Below, one piece after another: positions 53,793 through 64,000 of a DNA stretch of 64,000 nucleotides (position 1 is the first letter of the stretch; each line of letters begins with the position of its first letter). Position numbers and translations under genes: made by a program. Below the pieces are notes generated by a model, which made no database searches, had not been told where the DNA came from, and was given only the letters and a program-made list of their open reading frames with translations. This DNA comes from Azolla caroliniana (lineage: Eukaryota > Polypodiophyta). Location of the stretch: contig JBHGNT010000006.1 of NCBI GenBank assembly GCA_043228905.1, positions 2,852,001 to 2,916,000 on the forward strand. The letters run 5' to 3'.

Positions 53793-55000
53793 TCCCTGGT
53801 CGACAATCTGTCCAACCGACCACCAGGTTCTTTGTGATGGTCGGAACGTGTAATACGTTCATCAGGTTCCCCCTCTGTCCGACGTGGCTCAAAGGGACTT
53901 CTCCGATATGCACGATAGGGTGTGGAGTGTCGTCTCCGGTTTCAACAACTCCTAGTTGTTCCGGTTTCTCCAAGAAGGAGAACCACTCTCTGTGGCTCGT
54001 CATGTGATTTGACGCACCAGAATCAATGTACCATACTTCCTCCGATTTGGAAGTGTTCTTCTTCATCGAATTTGCCTCGTGCTTCATCACCAAGGTTGGC
54101 CCCTTATCGGTCTTCCCGGTTCTGGATCCTTTCGATCCTTGCGCGTAGTGTGAGCTTTGCTGGTTCTCCCAACCAGTTTTGCCAGATCCAGATCTATCCG
54201 AATTGGCGCGCTTCTTCTAGCACTCGCTTTCTCTGTGGCCCTTTTTGCCACAGTACCAACATTCCATGGCGGATTTGTCTTGCCGGCCTCCGACGCCGCC
54301 TTGACTCCCCCTACTTGTGGAAGTCCCGAAACTGTTGTTGGCACGTTCTCTGTGCCTTCTTTCCTGCTCTTGCCGGCCGCCTCTAGTGCGTGCCGACCCA
54401 CCTCGTCCCCCATGCCCACGGGGCCTATCCACCTCCATGTACAACATCTGGTTGTCCGATTGAGTGGTCCTAGACACACTCGCATGGTTTTCTTCAACCA
54501 TCAGCATCGATTGCAAGTCGAAGAAGGTCAATGGTTTCTCCCGGGTGCATATCGTTGTCCGGATTGGCCCGTACCTTTGCGCTAAACCACCAAGGCAGAT
54601 TTGTACCATCTCGTCTTCGTCCACCGTCACGTTGATGGACCCGAGCACACCGCAAATCTCCTTTATTTTGGTGTAGTCCATAACTGACATATCTCTTTGT
54701 CAAATGTTGTTCAGCTCTTGTCGAAGCTGCAACTTACGGGTTGTGGTACTTGCGGCAAAAATCTTACGTAGATTTTCCCAGGCCTCCTTTGGCGTCTTTG
54801 CATCCCTGATGTAGTCAAGCATCTGGTCGTGCACACAGGACACGAGGCAGTATAATACTCGGCTCGCTCCTTGCTCCCATACCGGGAAGTCCTTGTGTCC
54901 AGGCTCTGGTGCTACCTCATTCGTTCCTTCCAGGAAACTCCAATACCCATGCCCCAGTAGGTACTAGTGCATTTTGTATGACCAGGACGCGTAGTTGCTT
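53689..55000 (-). pseudogene. CopD gag and protease
   Basis: Gag has EMVQICLGGLAQRYGPIRTT and FDLQSMLMVEENH, an RG-rich stretch and zinc knuckle CWYCGKKGHRESEC, followed at once by a TAG that fits a former CAG. Protease reads YIDSGASNHMTSHREWF (about 53990-54030). Frame changes occur near 54690 and 53820. Confidence 0.8.
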
Positions 55001-55140
55001 CGATCGAGCTTCTCTATAGGAAGTGAACTCGATATACCTCTATCCATTTATTTATTTTTCTATCTATTGTTCTATTCTCACAACCTGTAGAATTTGTCTT
55101 GCGAAAGCAAATGTCGGCTGCAGAGGTCTTCAACCCTCAC

Positions 55141-55152
55141 ACTCTGATACCA
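55141..55152 (-). promoter_or_regulatory. CopD primer binding site
   Basis: Minus strand TGGTATCAGAGT directly next to the LTR, one base from the initiator-Met complement. Confidence 0.83.
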
Positions 55153-55201
55153 TGTTAAAACGTATGTGCGGAAGCGTAAGACAATAGCTTGGCTGCATAG
55201 C

Positions 55202-55260
<59 letters not shown>

Positions 55261-55655
55261 ATACACAAAATACAGAGAGTACTCGGGAGAGACAAAGAGA
55301 GCAGAACAATTAAATCTATTACAAAACAATAATAGTTCTCTATGTTCATAAAACGTGCTCAACAGCACTATTTACACAAGTCCTAAGAGGACTGACAAAA
55401 GTACCACGTACTTCAATGCTCACTCGAGCATCTGACACTAACTACGAGACTATTAACTACCTAGTAGTCTAGGCTACTACTAGGCTTCCGGTTACTATTT
55501 GTTCCAGCTAACCGGCTCCCCAGCTCACCGGCTCACTTGTTCACCGTCTCGCTGATCCGTCTCACCGATCCGGCTTCATCCTTCCAGATGCAGATCCGGC
55601 TCAGGCTTATTCAACCGATCCGGATCCGGTTGAGCTTTCCGCTCAATAGGCCCCA
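55153..55655 (-). repeat. CopD 5' LTR with (GA)n
   Basis: About 503 bp, plus strand TGTTAAAACGTATGTGCGG...AATAGGCCCCA. Contains a perfect (GA)n run at 55204-55257. The right end is set by the start of LINE coding sequence. Confidence 0.78.
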
Positions 55656-56451
55656 ATGTAGACCCTAGATGCATTGCTTGTAGAGAGATAGAAAGCATTT
55701 CCCATTGTCTATGGGAATGTCACGAGGCAGTGGCTATATGGGGAAGGGCACTACGTTTGCTTTGCCATGCCTCTAGTTCGTTCACCCTCAACTGGGGACA
55801 TGCTTGCTGGATTTGTCTTGAGGATGATGTGGCGAAATACGATGGCACATGCGATGCTAAGTACAGAGGGGAGAATGGCATTGTGCGGTTTATCACTGAC
55901 AACAGGGTACCTACAACTTGTGCACAGAATCAAAAACTTGGAGATTTTTGGATGTTGCTTGCCCCCATTACTATATGGTATATATGGACAGCAAGGTGTA
56001 CCAGGGTATTTTCAGCACACAAACGCCCCCCTACTAAATCGATTAAGCTAATCTGGCACACATTAATAACTACATTGAGAGCTCAATATGAGCAGATTTA
56101 TGGTACTAATGATGTTGCAGAACTAATGAGGCTGAATTTTCGAAAGCGATGGTGTACAACACTGATGGCCGCAGCAAATGGAATGGATATACTATGGAAG
56201 TATGAAGTACCCAAATGGTTGTTCCCCCCTCCCATTAGATGAACGAGGAGCGTGAAAGACATGGCATGTGGGATAGTGAATGTTGGTGATGTGCATGAAA
56301 GGATGGCTAGAGCCATATGTGAAAGTGTAAGATAAATAAGCAAGATCTCTTGTGTAGGATAGGATAGTCTTGGCTCGGCCTTCCCGAGAAAGGGATCGAG
56401 TTTTATGTATATTTTAACTAAAGGAGTATATTCTTTTTTGGAAAAAAAAAA
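55656..56451 (+). pseudogene. LINE C-terminal fragment (LineF)
   Basis: Plus strand. The zinc-binding stretch RCIACREIESISHCLWECHE starts right at the CopD LTR edge, followed by AIWGRALRLL, WYIWTARCTRVF, LIWHTLITTLRAQYEQIYG and the terminal EVPKWLFPPPIR (stop about 56240). A 3' untranslated region ends in poly-A (56442-56451). Frame changes near 55850. It is the same lineage as LineC and LineI. Confidence 0.83.
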
Positions 56452-58744
56452 CTAGTAGTCATTGATCACTATGTTTACGGCTCATCCAAAATGGGTTTGA
56501 AGGCCTAACCACATTAGTAAATTTGATGCCAAACCCCCAAACGATTGAGGTATGCAATGATGATCACCTACAACTAGCTTCCAAGAAGACAATCATTGAA
56601 CCATAGTTGTTAAAAAACACATATTGTACGTTTAGCATATGTTTTAGAATATTCTATATTTTATTTTATTTTTTATTTATAGATTATACATTCCATGTAT
56701 TTAAAAAAAGGTAGAATACTCAACAAAACAGATGCATCAAATTTTGGAACAATATCTTTGACATATTGTGTGCTGCCAATTAGATTGTTGGGCTAAAACC
56801 TTACCCTTGCCAAGTTTACCTACAACGTTGTGCACTCCGTGATCAACATGATTCCATTCTTCGCATATTCCATTGTATGTTTTTCCACAAACCAATTCTT
56901 GGAATTTTAGCATTGGGAATATTCGGTAATTAGATGAATAAATCTGTTGGCGTTTTTAGTAAGTTAACTTAAATGCAAGATTTTATTTCTTCCATCCCTA
57001 AACTTTTTCCACTTTTTTCTGTAATGAGGAATAAAGGATGAGCTTGAGTATCAAAACTCAACTACGAGTATGGATCAATGATGAGATCAAACGTAGATTT
57101 TATTTCCTCCATCCCTAAACTTATTTGACTTCTTTAGAATGATGAGGAATAAAAAAAAGAGCTTGAGTACCAAAACTCAACTACAATAATCCACCTTTGA
57201 TCTTATTGGAGCTTTCTTTCTACATATTTTCAACATTGGTCTACCCCTAGGCCTACACGCATCTCTCTTTTGGCCACAATTTGACTACTAAAAATCATGA
57301 ACATTGGCATATGTTTATCAACTTCATAGACGATGTGTGAACATGTTTCATTGAGATCCCATGGGTGGTCATATTTGACCTCCAAGGATGTCACTAAAAT
57401 CTACCTATATATACCGTTCTAATGAATTATTTGTAGCTTTCTTGACCTTTCCATGCTCTCCAATTCATATGTACACAAATATTATCATGGAACATAAGAG
57501 GAACAATTCAACATTGCTTTCCTCTCTTCTAGTTATTGAAAATGTATCTGCATTCATGTTGTACAAATGTGTTGTGAGCGAGGAATGGCAATCTTGATTC
57601 TCAACATTGTGAAACGAATTTTCTTAAGAACATCGGTGGTACCGAAGGTAATGCAATTCAATATAACAGCAATGTTGTCAAGTTGTACTCTGGCAAGTAA
57701 TGTTTTGCTCCTCTCTTTTTATGTGTTGTGTTTACTGGCAAAACAGATATCCCTTCATATTTCTTGATTTATGATAGCACTTTTAGTACTTTCTTGTTTT
57801 TTCTCATTTTTCACATTTTCACTAACAACATTTAAGGTTTTCGTCTTTATTGAAATAATTTGGCAGCAGATGTATAGTATTGAATGCATTGTTTATTGTG
57901 TCAAGAAGTTTCATATATTTAAGGACAAACATCTAACTTGCCAATTATCTCCACTTGATATTGCCTGTGGATATTAGGATTCTTGGCAACTTGTTACCTT
58001 TATTGAAAACGATAAATAAAATTTACAATTCGAATTCCCTCAAAATGCATATGAATCTTAAATTGTCATTATTAATCCGTTCTCAAGCTAGACGAGCAAC
58101 ACATCCTTTGTCCTAATGAGTGAGATATTACTTCTCTATAGGATAGGATAAGTTCAATAAAGTTAGAGGTTGGAGCTCACTCTCATAGACCTTTTCAATG
58201 TGTTATGTTGATGCAAGTTGTAGTTCTTTTCATGTCGTTTATGGGTCTATTATTTCTCAAATGTTGTATCATATACTAATTACGTATGTTGAAATTTCGT
58301 CGTCCCAATTGTTAAATGTATAAGGTAACTTATATGCCAAATTAAATATTACAAGAGTAATCCATAAGTCTCTTTATTCACACTATCAATGGGCATCGCC
58401 AACTTGTTTGCTTGTGTTTTCAACAACCTTGTATCCTATCGCATTGAGTTTTTCTTTTGAGGGATTTCAAAGCACATGTATTTGTATGCACTTACACATA
58501 TCATGTATTACTATCATTACTTTTTTCCTTAATAATCTCTAACATAACCTTTTGCAAGATGACTTAATATCACACACAAGACTAAACATTTGAATGTGTT
58601 CACTTACATTTTTGAACGCCAATCAAATAGGGAGGATTTCAATTATGTTCTCCACTTTGGATGCAAAACTTGAGAATTAGAGTAATACTATATTCAAGTC
58701 TTCCTTTGATCTAAAGATTTTGGAAACTTTATGTTATTGAAGTC
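56452..58744. other. Gene-poor AT-rich spacer
   Basis: No supported gene. Holds a 116-bp tandem duplication (56979-57190) and at 57372-57389 a copy of the hairpin and following bases found at the LineE 3' end (GGTCATATTTGACCTCCAA). A weak LSWNIRG-like endonuclease start near 57484 is not supported further. Confidence 0.45.
56979..57190. repeat. Tandem duplication, period 116 bp
   Basis: AGATTTTATTTC(T/C)TCCATC begins copies at 56979 and 57095. Both continue with CCTAAACTT, GATGAGGAATAAA-like and GAGCTTGAGTA(T/C)CAAAAC parts. Confidence 0.85.
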
Positions 58745-58853
58745 ACTTTCAGCCACCAAAATGGTTGTTTCCTCGGCCAATCACATAGGACGCAGAACTT
58801 TGTAAATTGTTTACACTAATGAATGGATATCTTTTTTCAAAAAATAAAAAACA
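58745..58853 (+). repeat. LINE 3'-end remnant (LineG)
   Basis: CACTTTCAGCCACCAAAATG GTTGTTTCC... matches the end of the LineI coding region and its 3' untranslated part (GTAAATTGTTTACACTAATG, GGATATCTT, then A-rich). Confidence 0.75.
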
Positions 58854-59849
58854 AAAGATTATAACCAATAGGAGAACTACCATTGACCAATTCCTCGTTC
58901 TACTTTCAATTCAATAGTTATGTGCTTGAGCTTAATATCATACTACAAATTTGCTTGGTCTCAGAATTTTCAGTCTTTGTTACATGGGAAATGTCATGAA
59001 GCATACAATGTGTATTCTCATATATTTAAGATATCTTCATTTCCGTAACCATGACAAAAAAAATCTTCATTTCCATAACCACGACAAAAAAAAATGGGTG
59101 GTGCATAAAAGTCGTGAATGAGTACAAGTTTGCCAACCATATGACCATTCATATTCATTTTCCTTGGCAATCACAAAGTTGCATGTATATGGAAATAGAT
59201 TTGAGGTTCCTCACCATTAATAGTGTCATGTCTATAAATAAATAAATAAGCTACATTTTGGTGATAAAAAGTTTACTTTAGAATCTCATGAGAATGAGAA
59301 TGAGGTCGTGGGCTCAACCAAAACTTGAGATCCAAAGTAACACAAATTAACCTCTGATATCTCACAACAATTGCACAATTAGTACCACTACATTGAAAGT
59401 CCCAGGTGATACATATATTTTGTCTAAACATCATTTACTTGCTAATTTTTGTCTACCACGTAAGCAAAAATGAATAATGGGGATCTAAGATATCCCAAAA
59501 AAAACACCATATTTTGTCACTTGACAAATGGAAGAACTTGATACATATATGCATCTAGTACAAGAAAAATGCATATATCAAGTTCTTGTAACAATACATT
59601 TCATATGCATTACAACAAGGACTATACAATAAATACCAAATTGATTATGACGAACATTCGGACAAAAGCATAAATAAATTGAGACAAAAAATGGAATGCA
59701 TGTGCACGCTCAAATTCTCTCTTTAAAAATCAAAAGCAGTTGCATCAAATAGAGAAATGGCATGCATTAAACAAGGTAAACAATACATGGAATGTGCTTA
59801 GAATGAAAAATATGAACTTTATTCGAAAAGGATTGTCTACTAATAAACA
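58854..59849. other. AT-rich spacer
   Basis: No supported feature. Confidence 0.45.
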
Positions 59850-59897
59850 TAATGCCTTCTGTTTCAGTGAATTTTTCCATTGTCATGGGCATCAAAT

Positions 59898-60201
59898 ATT
59901 TCAAGTTCCATGCCAAACAAGAGCATTTGGTTATCAAAAGAACTCTCAATGCGGATAGTTGGTGCTATGTATGCACGAGAGGCAAAATCGTCAAGATCCG
60001 TTTTGAAAGAGGCTTGCAGCCCGCATCCCCTAGGTTTCCGAAAATCTGGATGTTGATCGCAGGTTTCACCTTGTGGAATATTTCAAGTTCCATGCCAAAC
60101 AAGAGCATTTGGTTATCAAAAGAACTCTCAATGCGGATAGTTGGTGCTATGTATGCACGAGAGGCAAAATCGTCAAGATCCGTTTTGAAAGAGGCTTGCA
60201 G
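59898..60201 (+). repeat. 182-bp tandem duplication in LineH
   Basis: Copy 1 about 59898-60079. Copy 2 starts at 60080, is interrupted at 60201 by LineI, and resumes at 61425-61484. The junction shares AATATTTCAAG with the start, so the breakpoint has microhomology. The copies look identical by eye. Confidence 0.88.
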
Positions 60202-61346
60202 CTAACCATAGATGGATTGGGGTTTTTTCAAGATTGGAAGTACTCTTGGCTGTTAAGGGTTATTCAAATGATAAGACATACCGGTTGTTTGAGGTGGATG
60301 AAACAAATCAATTGTCTCAGTCCGGGGAAATGGTGATAGATTACCCCTATGCCATTGAGCACAAGATAAGGATAATTGGATATGCCGATCGTAAATGGTA
60401 TATTGATCCAATGATAGAGGAAATAAGGACACATTGGAAGCTGTGGGTGTTAGCTAAAAGACCGGTATTCAGATTAGATTGGGACCCAATTGACTATCAT
60501 TGGACAGATCCTTACACGGGTAACAAGTTCAATTTCTTCCAATATTCTGTACAGTTGGGAAGACATGTACTTTCAGACACACATGATGTGGTACCAGCTG
60601 CATCTCAATATTGGAATCAACAAGGTATTACTCCCCAATTCCTTGCAAAATTCTGGGCTATCTTATGGGCAAGAAAACAGCAACACAAAATATTACATGT
60701 ACAGTGGTTAGTTGTACACAAGGCGTTGCCGGTTGGCACATGGTTGCATAGGATGGGAGTGTCTTCATGTTGTACTCGATGTCATTTACAAACGGAAACT
60801 CAAAAACATTGTTTATGGGAATGCATTGATTCTCAACAGATATGGCAACGGCTCCTTAGAATTTTCGCTAATTATTTTCCCCCGTTGGTTCTCACTTGGG
60901 GCATGGTCGTTTGGACATCACTTGCCCGTGATGTGTTCCATTATGGCATCGAATCTATGGACCATGGGTTTTACACTAAAAATGGAAGTGTTCGTACATT
61001 ATCACTGATGTCATTACAGTTTTCAGGAGTAAGGAAGGAAGTTCAGCCAATATGGGAGATATTGAGTAGTACCACTGTCTATCACATTTGGAAAGCTCGG
61101 TGTTCTCTCGTTTTCCATAATCTGAAAACACCACCTGCTGAAGTGATTTCAAATATTTGGTTAGAGATAGTTCATGCTTTGAAGGGTCAATGGGATGGTA
61201 TAGTGGGAGATTGTGATGCTAAAATTGCTCAACGGCATGAGTTTCTTATTATCTGGACAACTACTCCATTTGTGACATCCAGGTACACTACTCCTTATTG
61301 GCATTTTCAGCCACCGAAATGGTTGTTTCCCCCGCCGATTACATAG
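60202..61346 (+). pseudogene. LineI ORF2 C-terminal part
   Basis: Open from the 5' truncation with no start codon of its own. Recognisable: YWNQQGITPQFLAKFWAILW, HVQWLVVHKALPVGTWLHRM, zinc-binding CTRCHLQTETQKHCLWECID, QIWQRLLRIF, VYHIWKARCSLVFHN, and the terminal HFQPPKWLFPPPIT. This is the zinc-binding region following reverse transcriptase in plant L1-like ORF2. It lacks endonuclease and RT, so it is not autonomous. Confidence 0.85.
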
Positions 61347-61410
61347 AGGTTTAAAATCTTGTAATCTGTTTATACTAATGACAGGATATCTTCTTAAAAA
61401 AAAAAAAAAA
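60202..61410 (+). mobile_element. LineI, 5'-truncated LINE with poly-A and target duplication
   Basis: Flanked by AAAGAGGCTTGCAG (60188-60201 and 61411-61424), with an A run at 61396-61410: the signature of target-primed reverse transcription. The single open frame from the insertion point to 61346 codes for the LINE C-terminus, so decay since insertion is small. Confidence 0.9.
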
Positions 61411-61984
61411 AAAGAGGCTTGCAGCCCGCATCCCCTAGGTTTCCGAAAATCTGGATGTTGATCGCAGGTTTCACCTTGTGGAATATATGGAAAGCGCGTT
61501 GCCTCAAGGTTTTCCAAGGTACGATATGGCCCCTGGAGGAAGTGATCATGGACATATGGTTCACGCTTATCAACTGCCTACGAGGGCAACTAGAAGAGGT
61601 TTGCAGCCACTCCAACGACGTGGTCACTGCCCATTTGCGCTTTTGGCAGAAATGGCGGAACACACCTATGGTGATGCAAGGCGGGAGTGGCCCGAGGTGG
61701 AACTACCAGCCCCCACGTTGGTTGTTTCCTACTCACCTGCCACCCTCTCTTCATTGTAGGCCCCAAGAGCCGACTCGTACTAGGCAACATTGAAGGGCAT
61801 CGCCTTGGAAATAGGTAGCTTCTTACATTAAGTTAGGCCACAAGGCATTGTAAGTAGGCTCATCTTTTTTTACTTGATCGGAGGAAGACTCCCCGATGTG
61901 TGTATAAGTCTCCTTGTAGACTCTCTATGTAATAATCCTTCCTAACTAATGGGAAAGTAGCTTCATTTTGAAAAAAAAAAAAAA

Positions 61985-63420
61985 GGAAAGGAAAGGAATA
62001 GCAACCAAAACTCCTAACTAAATGTGTCAAAAGAATAAAATGTGATGATGATGAAAGTTCAATATGTCTTTACCCCTCATTGGGACGAACAATATGTGAT
62101 AAACTAACAACAAAATGTACAAAAGTCTTTGATTCTAACACTAACACAATCTTTTATAACTAAACTAAGTGGTCAATATCACATGTTATAACTCCATCCC
62201 TAGATCTTGTACTTTTTCTCACAATGTAACAAACTCTATGAGAAAAACAATGCATAGGAACAATGTTTTTTATTCTAAACATAGAAAGCAAACAAATCAT
62301 GTTTCGTTGAGATGCAAGGGAATGAATTAGCACAATTTTGTGGGATCCATTATCTCAACTTACTTCTAGTGTTTGGTTGGAAAGGCATTGAAGGTGAAGC
62401 CTTAAAAAGGGTCATTGACTATGACATTAACATGGTTGACGGTGTTTAGTTGCAAAAGGCTTTCTAGAAAAAAAACCTAGACCAAGATGTTTCTTCGAAG
62501 AAGAGATCCCAAATTTGTTCCATTGGAACACCAATCATGTGTATAGTCTTTCCTAACAATCAACTTGAGATTGAGATTGAGATTGATATTCGGCCACTTG
62601 TAGCTGTCTAAGGAGGAAAATAACATCTCATATTGGAAACTAATTCTAAGTTGGGCATAAATATAGGAAGAAACACCACATTCTATCTTAAAGAAATTTA
62701 ATGGTTTAACTAATTTAGCAATGGTAGAACTCTTCACGTTTTTAATAAGAGCAACACCTTTTGAATACATATATAATTTTATTTTTGGGTTGTATTATTA
62801 TTTCACCCTCGATTTCAACCCCAATTTTGCGAGTTAAATTCCATTGATTAGATATTTTATGAATGAGGTCGTATAGATGGTCTTAACAACGTTTTTGTCA
62901 TTTTGTTCTAGCCTGCTTGACCATTACATAGTATGTATGATTTGGTGCTTGGGCTCAATTCAAGATCTATCACAGAGAGGACCCTTATCTATATATGCAT
63001 TTTTAAGTGCACCTACCCAAATTATATCGAGTGATGTATCAGTACATCGCAAAAACCCTTGACATTATTTTCTTAATAATACATTTTAGATGTCTTGCTA
63101 CGCAAGAAAGACCTTGGAACTAAAGACTCGTCACAATGCACTTTCATATCAAGACTTCTTCTCGATGGTGATAGAGCAACATGACTTACGAGAATCCTGA
63201 GATACTAGCTATGTATGGTGATTTGGAGAGGAGGATCGAAAGATAGATATGTTTTCGACGTCCATGGAAGACTCATTGAGATCAATGAGATAGGGCCTAG
63301 GTCCGATGGGGAGGAAGGGCTTGGTCATGTTTAAGTACAGTTTTGGACATTATATCTCAGAACCATGAAAGAAACCTCGAAAGCAAGGTGGAGATGATAT
63401 GGCCATCACCATCGCACCAC
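61985..63420. other. AT-rich spacer
   Basis: No supported gene. The open frame at 62477-62770 (minus) has no recognised motif. Confidence 0.45.
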
Positions 63421-63462
63421 CACCTACATACACACACATACGTACATCCATACACATGACAT

Positions 63463-63500
<38 letters not shown>

Positions 63501-63582
63501 TCATACAAATATCCATACATATGCATACTTCCATCCATCCAACCTTACATATATGTATACATACATACATACATACATACAT

Positions 63583-63613
<31 letters not shown>

Positions 63614-63800
63614 TACATACATACATACATACATACATACATACATACATACATACATACATACATACATACATACATACACACACACATACATACATAC
63701 ATACATACATACATGATACATACACACACACACACACATACATACATACATACATGATACATATGTACATGCATGCATGCATACATACATACATACATAC
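63421..63800. repeat. (CA)n and (CATA)n microsatellite block
   Basis: Nearly continuous (CA)n at 63463-63500 and CATA/TACA tetranucleotide repeats at about 63555-63800, interrupted by short (CA)n. All reading frames here are repeat-derived. Confidence 0.95.
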
Positions 63801-63897
63801 ACGCGTAGTTACTGCTACATGTTGAAATTTTCTTCTCCAAATTCCTAGCAACATTTTGAAAAAGCTGCGTCAGGGCTCAGAACAGAGGACTCTGGTT

Positions 63898-63898
<1 letters not shown>

Positions 63899-63937
<39 letters not shown>

Positions 63938-63938
63938 A
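63899..63938. repeat. (GA)n microsatellite
   Basis: AG repeat with two interruptions, near the right edge. Confidence 0.92.
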
Positions 63939-64000
63939 AGACACACAATCAGAGGATTAGGGTTTGGTTTTTTCTTTTTCTTTTTTATCATTCTGGATGA

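Larger units (their letters stand above)
52368..55655 (-). mobile_element. CopD, 5' half of a copia element
   Basis: Minus strand: 5' LTR at right (55153-55655), primer site, gag, protease and integrase. It is cut by GypE before reverse transcriptase; the missing half is not on the other side of GypE. Its LTR abuts LINE coding sequence at 55656, so CopD was inserted in LineF. It is a different copia lineage from CopA to CopC. Confidence 0.86.
59850..61984 (+). mobile_element. LINE fragment (LineH) carrying a tandem duplication and an inserted LINE
   Basis: The 3' part of a LINE: left piece about 59850-60201, right piece 61411-61984 with coding FPKIWMLIAGFTLWNIWKAR, IMDIWFTLINCLRGQLEEVC, NYQPPRWLFPTHLP (stop at 61791-61793), a 3' untranslated region and poly-A at 61971-61984. 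The zinc/RT parts are missing to the left. LineI is inserted at 60202. A 182-bp segment is duplicated in tandem at the insertion region. Confidence 0.8.

Noticed and set aside
57470-57620. LINE endonuclease start (LSWNIRG)
   Set aside because: Seven residues match an endonuclease start, but the following frame has an early stop and none of the later endonuclease motifs could be found.
63421-63800. CRISPR-like array
   Set aside because: The repeat is a simple tetranucleotide microsatellite without distinct spacers, in a plant genome.
63421-63838. Long open frames on both strands near the right edge
   Set aside because: They are translations of (CA)n and (CATA)n repeats (HTYIHTYIHT and MYVCMYVC-type patterns) with no conserved domain.

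Overview
The window is plant nuclear DNA. The evidence is one land-plant type GT61 glycosyltransferase gene with a spliced intron, several Ty1/copia and Ty3/gypsy retrotransposons with plant features (an initiator-Met tRNA type primer site, a chromodomain integrase), LINE relics, long AT-rich spacers and many microsatellites. The LINE and gypsy types remind me of fern or lycophyte genomes, but that is inference; I did not identify the species.

Layout. 1-11976 is a nest on the minus strand: a gypsy element (GypA) is split inside gag by a decayed copia element (CopA, 417-5523) and, 18 bp away, by a young, coding-intact chromovirus (GypB, 5542-11325). GypA itself sits inside a LINE reverse transcriptase relic (to about 12705). 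12970-16840 is gene-poor. 16841-18729 (minus) is the only convincing host gene, a two-exon GT61 type II membrane glycosyltransferase of 570 residues. 18730-21990 is gene-poor. 21998-29981 holds four LINE fragments of two kinds, then 30028-30455 a tandem pair of short repeats, each carrying two convergent tRNA-like modules. 30470-32497 is a cluster of related LTRs. 32498-41651 is a second nest: CopB split by CopC, and CopC split by a solo LTR with a perfect 5-bp target duplication. 41652-52367 contains GypD, then GypC inserted in it, an LTR fragment, and GypE, a GC-rich gypsy element with many stop codons. 52368-55655 is the 5' half of CopD, which lies in a LINE fragment (55656-56451). 56452-59850 is gene-poor. 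59850-61984 is a LINE split by a younger LINE with poly-A tail and 14-bp target duplication. The last 2 kb is spacer and (CATA)n/(CA)n/(GA)n microsatellite.

How parts relate. Apart from the GT61 gene, which should act in the Golgi on cell wall xylan or related glycans, everything recognisable is transposable-element sequence. GypB is the only element that looks recently mobile: about 310 bp shared by its LTRs are identical by eye, its target duplication is perfect and gag and pol are open. Its gag-pol junction has the layout of a -1 ribosomal frameshift signal (slippery heptamer, 6-nt spacer, 11-bp hairpin). Three gypsy LTRs carry an antisense tRNA-like Pol III promoter near the U3 end, and the 30028-30455 repeats carry a closely similar module. 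These are the most interesting signals in the window.

Limits: boundaries and identities were worked out by eye. Alignments, folding and database searches were not run.
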